DNA of 64,000 nt from Streptomyces sp. NBC_00414 (GCF_036038375.1 NZ_CP107935.1:8742001-8806000); one strand, 5' to 3'; shown: positions 30,101-32,296, counted from the stretch's first letter. Numbers and translations: made by a program. The notes: generated by a model not told the origin, from the sequence alone.

Positions 30101-31040
30101 CGGGCACGACATCAGCGTCGGCGACCTCTTCGACCACCCGACGATCGCGGCCGCCGCACCGCTCATCCAGATCCACACCGAGGACCCCGAGGTGCGGTCG
30201 GCGGTGACCGTCCGCGCCGGCACGGTCCTGCCCGCCGTGTTCGCCGTCCACACCCTCACCGGCGAGGTCGCGGCGTTCGCCGAGGTCGCCGGGCATCTCG
30301 GCGAGGGCCAGCAGTTCTACGGCCTTCAGGAACGCGGACTGACCGGCGAGGACGCGCAGCCCACGTCGGTCGAGGAGATGGCGACCACATACATCGGCGA
30401 GGTGCTGCGCATCCAGAAGGACGGGCCGTATGTCCTCACCGCCCAGTCCGGCAGCTCGTACGTCGCCTTCGAGATGGCCCGCCAGCTGACCGCCATGGGC
30501 AAGGACGTCGCCGGCGTCTACCTCATGGCACCGGCCCGCCAGCCCTTCGCCCGCCGCCTGCCCAGCCAGGCCTTCAGCAAGTCCGACCGCAAACTCCTCG
30601 ACAGCATCGAGGTGGCCCTCGACGGCGAACCCGGCACGACACTCGACCGCAGGACCGAGAAGCGGCTCCTGAAGTACGGCGCACCGGACGAGGAGATCGC
30701 CCAGGGAGTCCGCGACGGCGACAAGCACGCCCTGCGCATCATGCGCGCCCTCGCCACCAACCGGCTGGCCTACTCCTACTACGGCGAGCTGATGCACCGC
30801 GGCATGCGCAACTACGACGGCCGCGTCGTGCTGCTCATGCCGCGCGACGACCATCCCAAGCCGTACAAGTGGACGCTCGAACAGTGGCAGATCCCTGTCA
30901 CCCGCGGCCCCGAGGTCATCGACGTGCCGGGGGAGCACTCCAACGTCTTCTACGGCGAGGGCGCGCAGGCCGTGGGCGCCTATCTGAGCACCGAGATCGA
31001 ACGCCTGAGGAACGGAAACGCCGGAGGAGCGTCCGCATGA
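5931..31040 (+). CDS. NRPS gene B, seven modules, TubC docking domain and terminal TE
   Basis: This 8369-aa synthetase extends a peptide by seven residues and ends in a release domain. Approximate residues: TubC docking 1-58; C-A-T 77-1140; C-A-T-E 1158-2687; DCL C-A-T 2702-3734; C-A-T 3757-4847; C-A-T 4877-5907; C-A-T 5927-6964; C-A-T 6984-8081; thioesterase 8097-8369. Predicted residues in order are Tyr-like, D-X, X, a basic Lys-like residue, X, Gly and Tyr-like, where X is the unassigned DALSLGTVMK code. The ATG at 5931 overlaps the stop of gene A (ATGA). A second ATG at 5937 is possible, but the first gives the coupled overlap. The stop overlaps gene C by ATGA. The TubC domain pairs with the tail of gene A, so A hands its chain to B. 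Oddities are several in-frame tandem repeats in the C domains, one divergent A domain (module 4), LGGQS and IGGHS carrier variants, and a TE with a changed catalytic set. Confidence 0.97.
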   Translation: MTMSPAEFLEGLESRGARFSVVDGRLRLFAPKGVLTDELRARLQGFRDEIIALLAARGTEGNTGPGPRMRVADRAEQLPLSFAQQRLWFLDQLEPGSAEYNVPMPVRLGGTLDVAALNAALNTIVARHEVLRTRLVAGVDGVPRQVIDPPAPLPLPVADVSGEADLGAAAWALMAADVARPFDLAAGPLVRALLIRLAPDEHVLALSMHHVAFDEWSKGVFNRELSALYEAFRAGEPDPLPPLPVQYADFAVWQREWLEGEVLEGQLAYWRAKLAGAPLLELPTDRPRPPVWSPAGAQTRFTVPARTADVLRELSRRSGATMFMTLLATFNVLLSRYADTDDVVVGTPVANRNRAETEHMIGFFINTLVMRTDLSGDPTFDELLVHVRDMALDAYAHQDLPFEQLVDALVTERDRSRSPLFQVLFNYFTEDGQQHREREQAREPGRRGVREDGTGEAGDTRSADSGLSLGSVEGDVVAKFDLRLMFTDGGRELTGVVEYSTALFDATTVERMARHLVALLDAVADDAGRHVGDLPMLTATERGVLVHDWNDTAAALPTTGALPTVGGVHRLIAERAAETPDAQAVLFGEVSLTYRELMARANQLGHYLRTAGVGPDTLVGLCLPRGVDMVVAMLGVWQAGGAYLPLDPEYPVERLGFMLTDSRATVLVGTSDVLDELPVGRLRTVVLDDPMDRAQLATMPTDSPEAPVHPDQLAYVIYTSGSTGRPKGVQVAHGGVVNLVRAQGREFGVGAGDAVVQFAPFGFDAAVSEVCVTLAAGGTLVVATAEERAEPEALATLVRRRGVRVATLPPSLLAVLHPGDLTGLRTLVTAGERLEAGAAAGWRTEHRLLNAYGPTETTVCASIATVEPDGQGAPPIGAPIDNTRTYVLDERLNPVPVGVTGELFIGGTGVARGYGRRAGLTAERFVADVFAGDGSRMYRSGDRVRWLADGQLEFLGRADQQTKVRGYRIELGEIEAVLAAHPAIRTAVVTTDGEDADRRLVAHLVPADQAEGIPPVTDLRAFAGEHLPAFMIPSVFTELAALPLTANGKLDRAALPAPDAARRHLTGYVAPSSVTEELLAGVWAQVLGLDRVGATEDFFELGGQSLLATQVVSRVREVFGAEIPLAALFDHPTVRALAALVETAAPQASAPPIVTVGRDQELPLSFAQQRLWFLDQMEPGSAEYNVPTPLPLPGDLDVEALGRALSAVVARHEVLRTRLVVDTDGVPHQVIDPSEPFPLTVVDVSDGIEPMAAARELVLADAVTPFDLAAGSLIRATLIRVATDEHVLALAMHHVVSDEWSRLILRRELTACYEAFRAGGPDPLPPLPVQYADFAVWQREWLAGEVLEAQLTYWRAQLANLPIMELPTDRARPAVRSSAGAVAGFRIARETAEALRALSRECGVSMFMTLLAAFDVLVGRYAGSEDVVVGTPVANRNRAETEDLIGFFVNTLVLRTDLSGDPSFTELLGRVRETALGAYAHQDVPFEQLVDELVTERDRSRNPLFQVLFSYVAGESGDTGSSGDTESSGDTESSGDTGSSGDTGSSGLPVKFDLAVTLGDSSDGALTATIEYSTALFDAVTIGRLAEHLGVLLSAVAEDTGRRVGELPVLGAGERRRVVEEWNGSVEPLPGVGGVHELIAGRAVSGPDAVAVVADGVVLTYGGLMARANRLAHRLRRLGVGAESVVGLCLPRGVDMVVAMVAVWQAGGAYLPLDPEYPVERLEFMLADSGAKVLIGHRSVAEVAGGLPVESVVWLDDPAVTEGLPSTAPATAVQPDQLAYVIYTSGSTGQPKGVQVAHRSVTGMVTGLSPVLAAEPGVRVLQFASFSFDAAVLDVAVTLASGATLVVASSNERTAPEMLTGMIGAQAVGAASVVPSLLGVLNPDEVPGIETLLLGAERLTQPVAQAWAQNRTLVNTYGPTEATVMVTTGAVSPDVTVAPPIGAPVANARLYVLDARLNPVPVGVAGEVFIAGPQVARGYRAQPALSAERFLPDPFTADGSRMYRSGDRARWLADGQLDFVGRADDQVKVRGFRIEPGEIEAVLAAHPQVRTAVVTAFGDTEDRKLVAYLVPEDAGEGIPAVSDLRDHVQRSLPAFMVPAVFMELAALPLTPNGKLDRAALPQPDGERLSSAGEYVAPRTEVEQVLAGVWAQVLGVEQVGVEDNFFELGGDSISSIRVVAQARELGIHVTVAQLFDHQTVAGLAPVASSESTTDAEQGLVVGEFPLTPVQRWFLEREQPEPWHFNQSVVLQATAEVDADVLRVAAQAVVEQHDALRSRFVREGGEWVGRVAAAEPADLVSVIDAADVEAAEEPAFLEARASEVQAGLDLAEGPLLRVALFDLGERGQLLLVVVHHLVVDTVSWPVLLEDLASAYVQAERGVVRVEFPPKTSSYLGWARRLGELAVSPEVAGEAAHWREVEAAAELLPREYGGANTVAAARRVSVALDAGRTERLLRDVPSAFRTQINDVLLSALGAVFTEWTGSSSVVVDVEGHGREDVGADVDVSRTVGWFTSVHPVALRGVEDSDLGALLRRTKENLRAVPRKGLGYGLLRHLTDWTPSTGSAAEVSFNYLGQSTQSPADGAGPRAERTTGERRGLFVQLPGTLGAFQSPQAERSYLIEVNSQVVGGRLEMVWTYGGEVYGEATVRGLAERYVDVLADLIEYCCRSGVGGYTPSDFPLAGLDQVALDGVVARCVGAVIDEVYPLTALQQGMVFHSQLSADAGMYWVQNGLLLEGVLDLGALRRAWELVFARHEVLRSAVVWEGVPQPLAVVSRSVPVPLEVLDFSHLEGDVCRRRVDDFLAADWERGPDFSAPTLVRLVLIRLAEGRHQLVWSYHHLLLDGWSVPIVLGEVLEAYHAFRAGGRPQLQVRAPFRDFAGWVAGQDLVEARGFWGERLAGFVEPTVLGVERVTGEVGSEDLHVGLPSVVAGGGLAGFARRHRLTLNTVVQGAWALVLSVYAGSDDVVFGVTSSGRGGQIDGMDSMVGLLLNTTPVRVRVERDRPVVEWLAGLQDEQVRARGYEHTPLVTIAEASELPPGQALFNTLFVFENYPVQELEEGQAESADSGLNAGFNHMREQANYPLSVAVSSAHELVLRLSYDRSRFDAATVERLAGHLVAVLEAVATDVDADPRVGDLAVVGADERDLLLRQWGGAVAALPGVGGVHELIADQAHVRPDAVAVVANGEALTYGGLMARANRLAHHLRALGVGAESVVGLCLPRGVDMVVAMLAVWQAGGAYLPLDPEYPVERLEFMLGDSGAKVLIGHRSVAEVAEVAGGLPVESVIWLDDPSVTEGLPSTAPATAVQPDQLAYVIYTSGSTGRPKGVQVAHRSVTGMVTGLSPVLAAEPGVRVLQFASFSFDAAVLDVAVTLASGGTLVVASSAERTAPEALTSMIGAQAVGAASVVPSLLGVLNPDKVPGIQTLLLGAERLTQPVAQAWATGRTLVNTYGPTEATVMVTSGTVSPDVHEAPPIGAPVANARLYVLDARLNPVPVGVTGEVFIAGPQVTRGYRAQPALTAERFLPDPFTADGTRMYRSGDRARWLADGTLDFIGRADDQVKVRGFRIEPGEIEAVLTTHPQIRTAVVAAFGDTEDRKLVAYLVPADQADGLPSTPDLRTFAGSRLPAFMIPATFIELAALPLTPNGKLDHSALPDPDPSAAPELEGFVAPAGETEELLAGIWAQVLGVRRVGVTDGFFDLGGHSLLATQVMSRIREVFGVELPLATLFDRRTVRALAAAVEGASQGGVPPVTATDRSRPLPLSFAQQRLWFLNQLDPGSTEYNVALPVRLDGVLDVAALGAALDAVVARHEVLRTRLVAGADGVAYQVIDASAPYPLPVIDVSGSDDPLGEAERLVTQDMAESFDLEAGPLLRAALIRLGLGEHVLALAMHHIVSDEWSARILGQEVATLYEAFRAGEPDPLPPLPVQYADFAVWQREWLTGEVLEGQLAYWQDQLAGPTELELPLDRARPPIRSSVGATAQFTVPAETAQELRALSREHGSTMFMTLLAAFDVFLGRYCDSDDIAVGTAVANRNRAETEALIGFFVNTLVLRTDLSGDPTFTELLGRVRDMALDAYAHQDLPFEQLVDDLVTDRDRSRTALFQVYFNYVRDGGEAGGTAPDAHGADASLRDGPDGRTPDRHGPDRHGPDRHGPDRRGPERHNPDRHGPDEAQDAHRTEVAMSRDLALSDLALTFRDTGDGALTGEFEYSTALFDAATVRRMADHLVVVLRSVLDPARRIGSLDLLSEAEHDTLRALGTGAETHTEERPVHTLFEEQAHRTPDAVAVLQDGNHLTYGRLNMDANQLARHIGALGIGREDVVGVCLARGPEVLVALLGIMKAGAAYLPLDAGQPVQRLARMIESSGASLLITQATSAERLEPVPAPKLLIDSDWPTIATYDIDSPRTGVTAQNLAYVIFTSGSTGTPKGVLVQHSSWSRELQEMGRRYELTPTDVTLQLGPLTFDAAQEQLFATLVHGGRLVLGGAEQWTPERVLREIREQAVTSVDITPALWEMLIPGLAEQGTLGPDFRLLIMGGEAMPARTLAEWFTHTSVPVYNVYGPTEATITSVAGLLRQPVTSSVPPIGLPIAETKVYVLDARSKPVPIGVPGELFIGGAGVARGYGGRPALTAERFVADPFAGDGSRMYRSGDRVRWPASGQLEFLGRADQQIKVRGVRIEPGEIEAVLAAHAGIRSAVVTAFGDGTDRRLVAHLVPADPAEGIPAVAELRDLLRQSLPDFMVPAAFTELTELPLTRNGKLDRAALPQPDPAATPSDTHAYVAPSGATEELLAEIWAHVLGADTIGVADDFFGIGGHSLLATQVVSRVREVFGVEVPLSALFDRPTVRGLAAAIDASGKGVDGFGTGVTAPAITPVDRNGHKELSLSFAQQRLWFLDQLDPGATGYVLPSPLPWSGDLDVAILGAALSAVVARHEVLRTRLVADTHGVPHQIIDPPTPFPLPVVDVTDAVDPVATAQALMTADAATPFDLTDGPLVRATLIRLASDEHVLALAMHHIVTDEWSERIFQRELAALYEAFRAGEQDPLPPLPVQYADFAVWQREWLTGDVLDGQLAYWRDTLADSPVLELPTDRPHPPNRTSAGAMAAFTVPEGTAEALRALSRSHGSTMFMTLLAAFDVLVGRYAGSEDVVVGTPVANRNRAETEGLIGFFVNTLVLRTDLTGDPSFTELLGRVRETALGAYAHQDVPFEQLVDELVTERDRSRTPLFQAFFSYDTGGAPEADGPSGEPFAHVSRTVQFDLALRLGDRKGGGLSGQIEYSTALFDAATVDRLVGHVVNLLGSIPEDAGRRVGELPVLGEGERRRVVEEWNGSVADLPGVGGVHELIADQAHVGPDAVAVVADGEVLTYGGLMARANRLAHRLRRLGVGAESVVGLCLPRGVDMVVAMVAVWQAGAAYLPLDPEYPVERLEFMLADSGARVLIGHSSVAEVVEGLLVESVVWLDDPTVTEGLPSTVPEVSVRPDQLAYVIYTSGSTGRPKGVQVAHHGVTGMVAALSPVLGAEQGVRVLQFASFSFDAAVLDVAVTLASGGTLVVASSAERTAPEALTSMVGAQAVGAASVVPSLLGVLNPDDVPGIQTLLLGAERLTQPVAQAWAQNRTLVNTYGPTEATVMVTTGVVARDVTTAPPIGAPVANAHVYVLDGRLNPVPVGVVGEVFIAGPQVARGYRAQPVLSAERFLPDPFTADGTRMYRSGDRARWLADGTLDFIGRADDQVKVRGFRIEPGEIEAVLTTHPQVRTAVVVAFGDTEDRRLVAYLVPEDATQGIPAVNDLRDHVQRSLPAFMVPAVFVELATLPLSPNGKLDRSALPEPDGVRPELAGFVAPATASEELLAGIWQYLLGVDRVGSTDNFFELGGHSLLATQVISRVREVFGVELALATLFDRPTIAGLGAALDAVGPGGAEPEWTIVSRDEPLPLSFAQQRLWFLDQLEPGSVEYNLPLYVPWDGDLDVAALDAALDAVVARHEVLRTRLVAGPDGAPHQVIDPARAFPLPVVDVSDCFDPVREAERLALADATAPFDLAAGPLIRGTLIRLDEDQHLLALLTHHVVSDEWSARILRSELSALYEAFRAGQPDPLPPLSVQYADFAAWQRQWLDGEVLEGQRAYWKAALADIPVLELPTDRPRPPVRSAEGAMAPFTVPAETADALRALSRERGTTMFMTLLAALDVLLGRYAGSEDVVVGTPVANRNRAETEDLIGFFVNTLVMRADLSGDPSFGDVLGRVRETALGAYAHQDLPFEQLVDELVTERDRSRTPLFQVFFSYGAGDGEAVRGAADVDGEPDAQAGQVAVPFDLWVMVEEAGDGTLKAGIQFSTALFDAVTVERMAGHLVRLLESVAVDADQRVAELPLLAPDEVDQLTRGWNDTVVALPVSVAGVHEWIAGRAGVVPDAVAVVSGEVSLTYGGLVARANRLARHLRGLGVGAESVVALCLERGVDLAVAALAVWQAGGAYLPLDPEFPVERLEFMLADSGASVLVGHRAAAAGLVARAEVESALWLDDPAMVETLAGYPVTAPEVAIETGQLAYVLYTSGSTGRPKGVQVSHGNLVNFLTAMAERPGLSGDDVLLAVTTLGFDIAGLELWLPLVSGARVVVAGGEVAGVPAALAGELVRVGATVMQATPATWQMLVSDGWDGVPGLRALCGGEALPVSLAAALVERTASVWNMYGPTETTIWSACEPVEGGVPGIGAPIANTRVYVLDERLAPVPVGVPGELFIGGAGVTRGYLGRRELTAGRFVADPFAADGGRLYRTGDRVRWLADGRLEFLGRADDQLKVRGFRIEPGEIETAVTGHPQVGAAVVTAHGQGGDRRLVAYLVPADPAQGIPAPEVLRERLRRSLPDYMIPSLFIELSALPLTPNGKINRAALPEPQSLRPDNEYVAAVGATEELLAGIWAQVLGVERVGATDSFFDLGGHSLLATLAVSRIREAFGVEVSLADLFDAPTVRALAILIDDSARSAAPPLVPVARDKALPLSFAQQRLWFLDQLEPGSPEYNMSTRLRLTGDIDLPALGATLDAVVARHEVLRTRLVADTEGVPRQLIDAPTSVPLPLLDVSGSEDPQGEADGLIIKDGLTPFDLAAGPLLRATLVRLAEDDHVLVLAMHHVVFDEWSDGVLQREFSVLYRAFKAGEANPLPPLAVQYADVAAWQRSWLSGDVRDEQITYWRQQLTGAKKLELPTDRPRPAVRSTEGSVARFTVPEETADALRALSREHGTTMFMTLLAAFDILMGRYTESDDVVVSTPVANRNRAETEDLIGFFVNTLVMRTDLSGTPSFTEVLRRVRETALGAYAHQELPFEQVVDALADVRDRTRSPLTRVSFNYTAGAARTSYSGDGDGDGDVDRSDGTGAADTHDRDRDKGKGKGRNRDRDSGTGDNGASRGAVGMRVETGTGLLPVQFDMVVTLGEDNGVLTGEIQYSTALFDAVTVERIAGHMVTLLGVVGEDAEQPVEELPMLTEAEHRRLVHEWNDTAEELPAAAGVHELIAEWASTTPGAVALASGEQTLTYDELLQRANRLAHYLRGAGVGSESVVGLCLPRGLDMVVAMLAVWQAGAAYLPLDPEYPADRLGFMLADSRATLLLGTEELVDELPVGRLRTVVVDAPDVVAELAAHPTTSPEVAVHTDQLAYVIYTSGSTGRPKGVQVAHRGVVNLVRAQSKAFGVGSGDAVVQFAPFGFDAAVSEVCVTLGSGGTLVVATAQERAEPEALAALIRRRQVRVATLPPSLLAVLRPGDLTGLRTLVTAGERLETATAAAWRNEHRLLNAYGPTETTVCASIATLDTRATGDALGTYEAAAGTQNPGGPPIGGPIANTRVYVLDEQLRPVPVGTTGELHIGGLGVARGYLGRAALSAERFLADPFVGDGARMYRSGDQARWLADGQLEFVGRTDDQVKVRGFRVEPGEIEAVLAAHPAVRTAVVTAYGQSADRKLAAYLVPADHSQGIPEAADLREALLRSIPDYMVPAAFTEMSRLPLTTNGKVDKAALPEPETVRSTSTEYVAPSGAAEQLLAEVWSEILGIERIGAHDNFFELGGNSLLVTQIVGRIRSAGHDISVGDLFDHPTIAAAAPLIQIHTEDPEVRSAVTVRAGTVLPAVFAVHTLTGEVAAFAEVAGHLGEGQQFYGLQERGLTGEDAQPTSVEEMATTYIGEVLRIQKDGPYVLTAQSGSSYVAFEMARQLTAMGKDVAGVYLMAPARQPFARRLPSQAFSKSDRKLLDSIEVALDGEPGTTLDRRTEKRLLKYGAPDEEIAQGVRDGDKHALRIMRALATNRLAYSYYGELMHRGMRNYDGRVVLLMPRDDHPKPYKWTLEQWQIPVTRGPEVIDVPGEHSNVFYGEGAQAVGAYLSTEIERLRNGNAGGASA
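6150..9370 (+). other. Gene B module 1: C(LCL)-A(Tyr-like)-T
   Basis: The C domain carries HHVAFDE near 6556. The A domain (about 7625-9095) has YTSGSTG near 8083 and pocket residues D-A-S-T-V-A-A-V-C-K, the code I know for tyrosine or related aromatics. The carrier has LGGQS where most others have LGGHS. A disordered insert rich in Arg/Glu/Gly follows FNYFTEDG in the C domain. Confidence 0.9.
9400..14000 (+). other. Gene B module 2: C(LCL)-A(X)-T-E
   Basis: The C domain (HHVVSDE near 9809) contains the 18-bp tandem repeat. The A domain (10830-12300) gives D-A-L-S-L-G-T-V-M-K. The carrier has LGGDS, the form seen before every epimerase in this window. The E domain (12590-13990) has HHLVVDTVSW near 12987 and RTVGWFTS, so a D-residue is passed on. 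The next C domain is DCL type, consistent with this. Confidence 0.93.
10476..10571 (+). repeat. 18-bp in-frame tandem repeat in C domain, five copies
   Basis: The unit AGTGGCGACACGGGGTCC (with GAG/GGG and AGC/AGT variants) is repeated five times plus a partial copy. It encodes SGDTGS or SGDTES. It sits between FSY and the KFDL strand of the C domain, the site where most LCL-type C domains of the window carry a variable insert. Confidence 0.93.
13782..15084 (+). repeat. 1.3-kb near-identical block, copy 1 (E end plus DCL C domain)
   Basis: This 1303-bp segment covers the end of the epimerase, the linker and most of the following C domain. It matches 40001-41303 in gene D at a constant offset of 26219, with about ten differences counted by eye. 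Codon use inside it (GTG, TTG, GGT, GGG) differs sharply from the flanks. Confidence 0.9.
14020..17160 (+). other. Gene B module 3: C(DCL)-A(X)-T
   Basis: The C domain follows an epimerase, starts VYPLTALQQGM and has HHLLLDGWS near 14436, the classical HHxxxDG form. The A domain (15410-16880) again reads D-A-L-S-L-G-T-V-M-K and is nearly identical to that of module 2. The carrier (LGGHS) is followed directly by the next C domain, so the residue stays L. Confidence 0.92.
17190..20500 (+). other. Gene B module 4: C(LCL)-A(basic, Lys-like)-T
   Basis: The A domain (18720-20210) is clearly unlike its neighbours over its N-terminal part (MDANQLARHIGALGIG; ITQ in place of the usual VLIGH). Pocket residues are D-A-E-D-I-G-V-I-T-K. 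The acidic Glu and Asp in the pocket and the partial match to the lysine code DAESIGSVCK suggest a basic residue, but this is weak. The carrier motif is IGGHS after FFG. The C domain has HHIVSDE and a repeat-rich insert. Confidence 0.85.
18337..18437 (+). repeat. 15-bp in-frame tandem repeat in C domain (Arg-His-Gly-Pro-Asp)
   Basis: About six units of CGCCACGGTCCAGAC and variants encode RHGPD, RRGPE and RHNPD. The first three units are nearly perfect and later ones have decayed. It lies at the same C-domain site as the other inserts, before the LALTF strand. Confidence 0.92.
20545..23690 (+). other. Gene B module 5: C(LCL)-A(X)-T
   Basis: The C domain has HHIVTDE near 20960. The A domain (21930-23390) gives D-A-L-S-L-G-T-V-M-K, the third use of this code in gene B. 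The carrier is LGGHS. There is no epimerase. The A domain shares long identical stretches with the modules at 4110, 10830, 15410 and 41630. Confidence 0.92.
23700..26850 (+). other. Gene B module 6: C(LCL)-A(Gly)-T
   Basis: The C domain has HHVVSDE near 24107. The A domain (25095-26570) has FDIAGLE, ATVMQATPATW, LCGGEAL and NMYGPTETTIW, giving D-I-L-Q-C-G-M-I-W-K. This agrees with the glycine code DILQLGLIWK at eight of ten positions. The carrier is LGGHS. The domain is nearly identical in parts to the glycine module at 56065. Confidence 0.92.
24899..25602 (+). repeat. 0.7-kb near-identical block, copy 1 (C end plus start of Gly A domain)
   Basis: It matches 57271-57974 in gene D at a constant offset of 32372, with roughly ten differences over 704 bp counted by eye. 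The match ends abruptly just after the A3 core. Confidence 0.88.
27960..28078 (+). repeat. In-frame GGCGAT and GACAGG/AAGGGC repeats in C domain
   Basis: Two short tandem tracts sit at the C-domain insertion site. A (GGCGAT)n tract at about 27960-27985 encodes Gly-Asp. A (GACAGG)n plus (AAGGGC)n tract at about 28022-28075 encodes Asp-Arg and Lys-Gly runs. Confidence 0.88.
28828..29046 (+). repeat. 219-bp identical block, copy 1 (Tyr-type A domain core)
   Basis: From the A3 core through the A4 pocket, this block appears identical to 37488-37706 in gene D (offset 8660). Sequence on both sides diverges. Confidence 0.9.
30220..31037 (+). other. C-terminal thioesterase domain with non-canonical catalytic set
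   Basis: This alpha/beta-hydrolase release domain (residues about 8097-8369) shows the normal order of type I TEs: VFAVHTLTGE, VEEMATTY, GPYVL, VAFEMARQL and a late GEH. The nucleophile region reads AQSGS (Ser8173) instead of GxSxG. The position after strand 6 that usually holds the catalytic Asp is Ala8200 (LMAPA). His8336 is present. Asp8306 or Asp8307 (MPRDD) could act as a relocated acid. It probably releases the peptide by hydrolysis or cyclisation, but activity is uncertain. Confidence 0.85.
31022..31029 (+). promoter_or_regulatory. Ribosome binding site for gene C
   Basis: CGGAGGAG lies about seven bases before the ATG at 31037, inside the end of gene B. It supports the overlapping ATGA start over any later start. 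Confidence 0.75.
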
Positions 31041-32047
31041 CCGATCCGACGAAGCCGACGAAGCCGACCGGGCCGACGAAGCCGACCGGGCCGACGAAGC
31101 CGACCGGGCCGACGAAGCCGACCGGGCCGACGAAGCCGACCGGGCCGACGAAGCCGGCGGGGCCGGCCGGGCCGGCCGGGCCGACCGGGTTCACGGGGCC
31201 GACCGGGCCGACCGGGTTCACGGGGCCGACCGGGCCGACGGGGTCGGGGGAGGCGCGGTCCACCGCGCCTCCGGCCACCAGCCCGTACGAGCTGCCCAAC
31301 GGGCGAGGCATCACCTGCGTCAGTGCGGCCGAGGCCAAGGTCCTCTGGGCGGAGGCGACGGGCCCGGGGCTCTACCGGTCGGCCGCGGACGCGTTGCGAC
31401 CCGGCGAGACCGTCCTCGACATCGGCGCCAACATCGGAATCGTGTCGCTGATGTTCGGCTGGCGGGTCCCCGATCTGCGGATCATTTCCGTCGAGCCCGC
31501 GCCGACGACGTACGCGTGTCTTGAGGCGAACCTCCGCGACCATCTGCCGGGAGCCGTAGCCGTACGCGGCGCCATCAGCGACCGCGCGGGAGAGAGCACC
31601 TTCACCTACTATCCGAAGTCGACGGGAAACTCGGGACTGTTCGCCGACCAGCAGGCCGACGACGCGAACACCCGTATCTTTCTGCGCAACTCCGGAATTC
31701 CCGAGGACTACATCGGGGAAATCGTCAAGGACCTGCACCGCGGAATCCAGTTGACAGTTCCCACGCTCACCGTCTCGGATCTGGTCAGGCGCCACGAGCT
31801 GCGCGAGATCAGCCTTCTGAAAATCGACGTGGAGCGCGCCGAGCACCTGGTCCTGTCCGGCATCGAGGAAGAGCACTGGCCACTGATCGGCCACGTGGTC
31901 GCCGAAGTACACGACGAGGAGGGCCGGTTGAAGAGCCTCACCGGACTCCTCGAACGGTACGGATTCACCGTCTCCGTCGCTCAGCAGCCCCAGCTGGCGG
32001 GCACGGACCTGTACGAACTCGACGCCACGCGCCGACTCCCGGCCTAG
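31037..32047 (+). CDS. FkbM-family SAM-dependent methyltransferase with repeat-rich N-terminus
   Basis: This is a 336-aa protein. The catalytic part starts near residue 75. It has the SAM-binding motif VLDIGANIG (from Val126), the acidic loop motif SVEPAPTTYACLEANL, and the FkbM C-terminal signature at Lys262, here KIDVERAE with Arg where Gly is usual. FkbM enzymes are mostly O-methyltransferases acting on small molecules, so it likely methylates a residue of the peptide or a precursor. The target cannot be told from sequence. Residues 4-71 are low complexity: about six TKPTGP units, then nine collagen-like Gly-X-Y triplets. The ATG overlaps the stop of gene B (ATGA) and has a strong ribosome binding site, so it is coupled to the NRPS operon. 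It is the last gene before a hairpin. No membrane or signal segment is seen. Confidence 0.92.
   Translation: MTDPTKPTKPTGPTKPTGPTKPTGPTKPTGPTKPTGPTKPAGPAGPAGPTGFTGPTGPTGFTGPTGPTGSGEARSTAPPATSPYELPNGRGITCVSAAEAKVLWAEATGPGLYRSAADALRPGETVLDIGANIGIVSLMFGWRVPDLRIISVEPAPTTYACLEANLRDHLPGAVAVRGAISDRAGESTFTYYPKSTGNSGLFADQQADDANTRIFLRNSGIPEDYIGEIVKDLHRGIQLTVPTLTVSDLVRRHELREISLLKIDVERAEHLVLSGIEEEHWPLIGHVVAEVHDEEGRLKSLTGLLERYGFTVSVAQQPQLAGTDLYELDATRRLPA
31046..31249 (+). repeat. Tandem repeats coding TKPTGP units and collagen-like GXY triplets
   Basis: An 18-bp unit (ACGAAGCCGACCGGGCCG) runs from about 31058 for six copies, the last changed to TKPAGP. It is followed by GPA/GPT/GFT triplets in which a 27-bp segment is duplicated. 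All units are multiples of three, so copy changes keep the reading frame. Confidence 0.93.
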
Positions 32048-32116
32048 CACCCGGCCTGGCTCGGGGCGTTCAAACGCCGCCCCGCAGCAGTTGAACATTC
32101 CGATCCGAGACTCCCC

Positions 32117-32153
32117 GGCGATCGGTCACCGCGTCGAGCGGTGACCGATCGCC
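32117..32153 (+). terminator. Perfect 16-bp hairpin, probable terminator
   Basis: GGCGATCGGTCACCGC, a five-base loop GTCGA, then the exact reverse complement. It lies 70 bases after the stop of gene C and is not followed by a T-run, as is common for actinomycete terminators. An operator role is possible, because a perfect dyad could also bind a repressor of gene D. Confidence 0.65.
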
Positions 32154-32296
32154 GACTCACTGGATCAACGATCCGGTGGTGTGCCATGGTGAGACGGAGA
32201 ATCGATTCTTGCCGTCGCGTTCCCTTTCGGTGTCGCGATGGATTTCCCAGGGCCGAGCAGCGCACCGTCATGCACTAATTCAGCTTTCTCATTTGC

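Larger units (their letters stand above)
26870..30200 (+). other. Gene B module 7: C(LCL)-A(Tyr-like)-T
   Basis: The C domain has HHVVFDE near 27280. The A domain (28400-29920) reads D-A-S-T-V-A-A-V-C-K, as in module 1. A short loop insert (DTRATGDALGTYEAAAG) precedes its PPIGGPI motif. The carrier is LGGNS, a variant that here precedes the TE. This is the last residue added before release. Confidence 0.9.

Noticed and set aside
28361..31036. Upstream extension of the methyltransferase frame (1228 aa in total)
   Set aside because: This part overlaps gene B module 7 and TE in another frame and is meaningless Arg/Ala-rich sequence. The ribosome binding site and ATGA overlap place the start at 31037.
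32154..32296. A specific promoter for gene D
   Set aside because: A promoter is likely in this gap, but no -35/-10 pair is convincing, so I give no coordinates.
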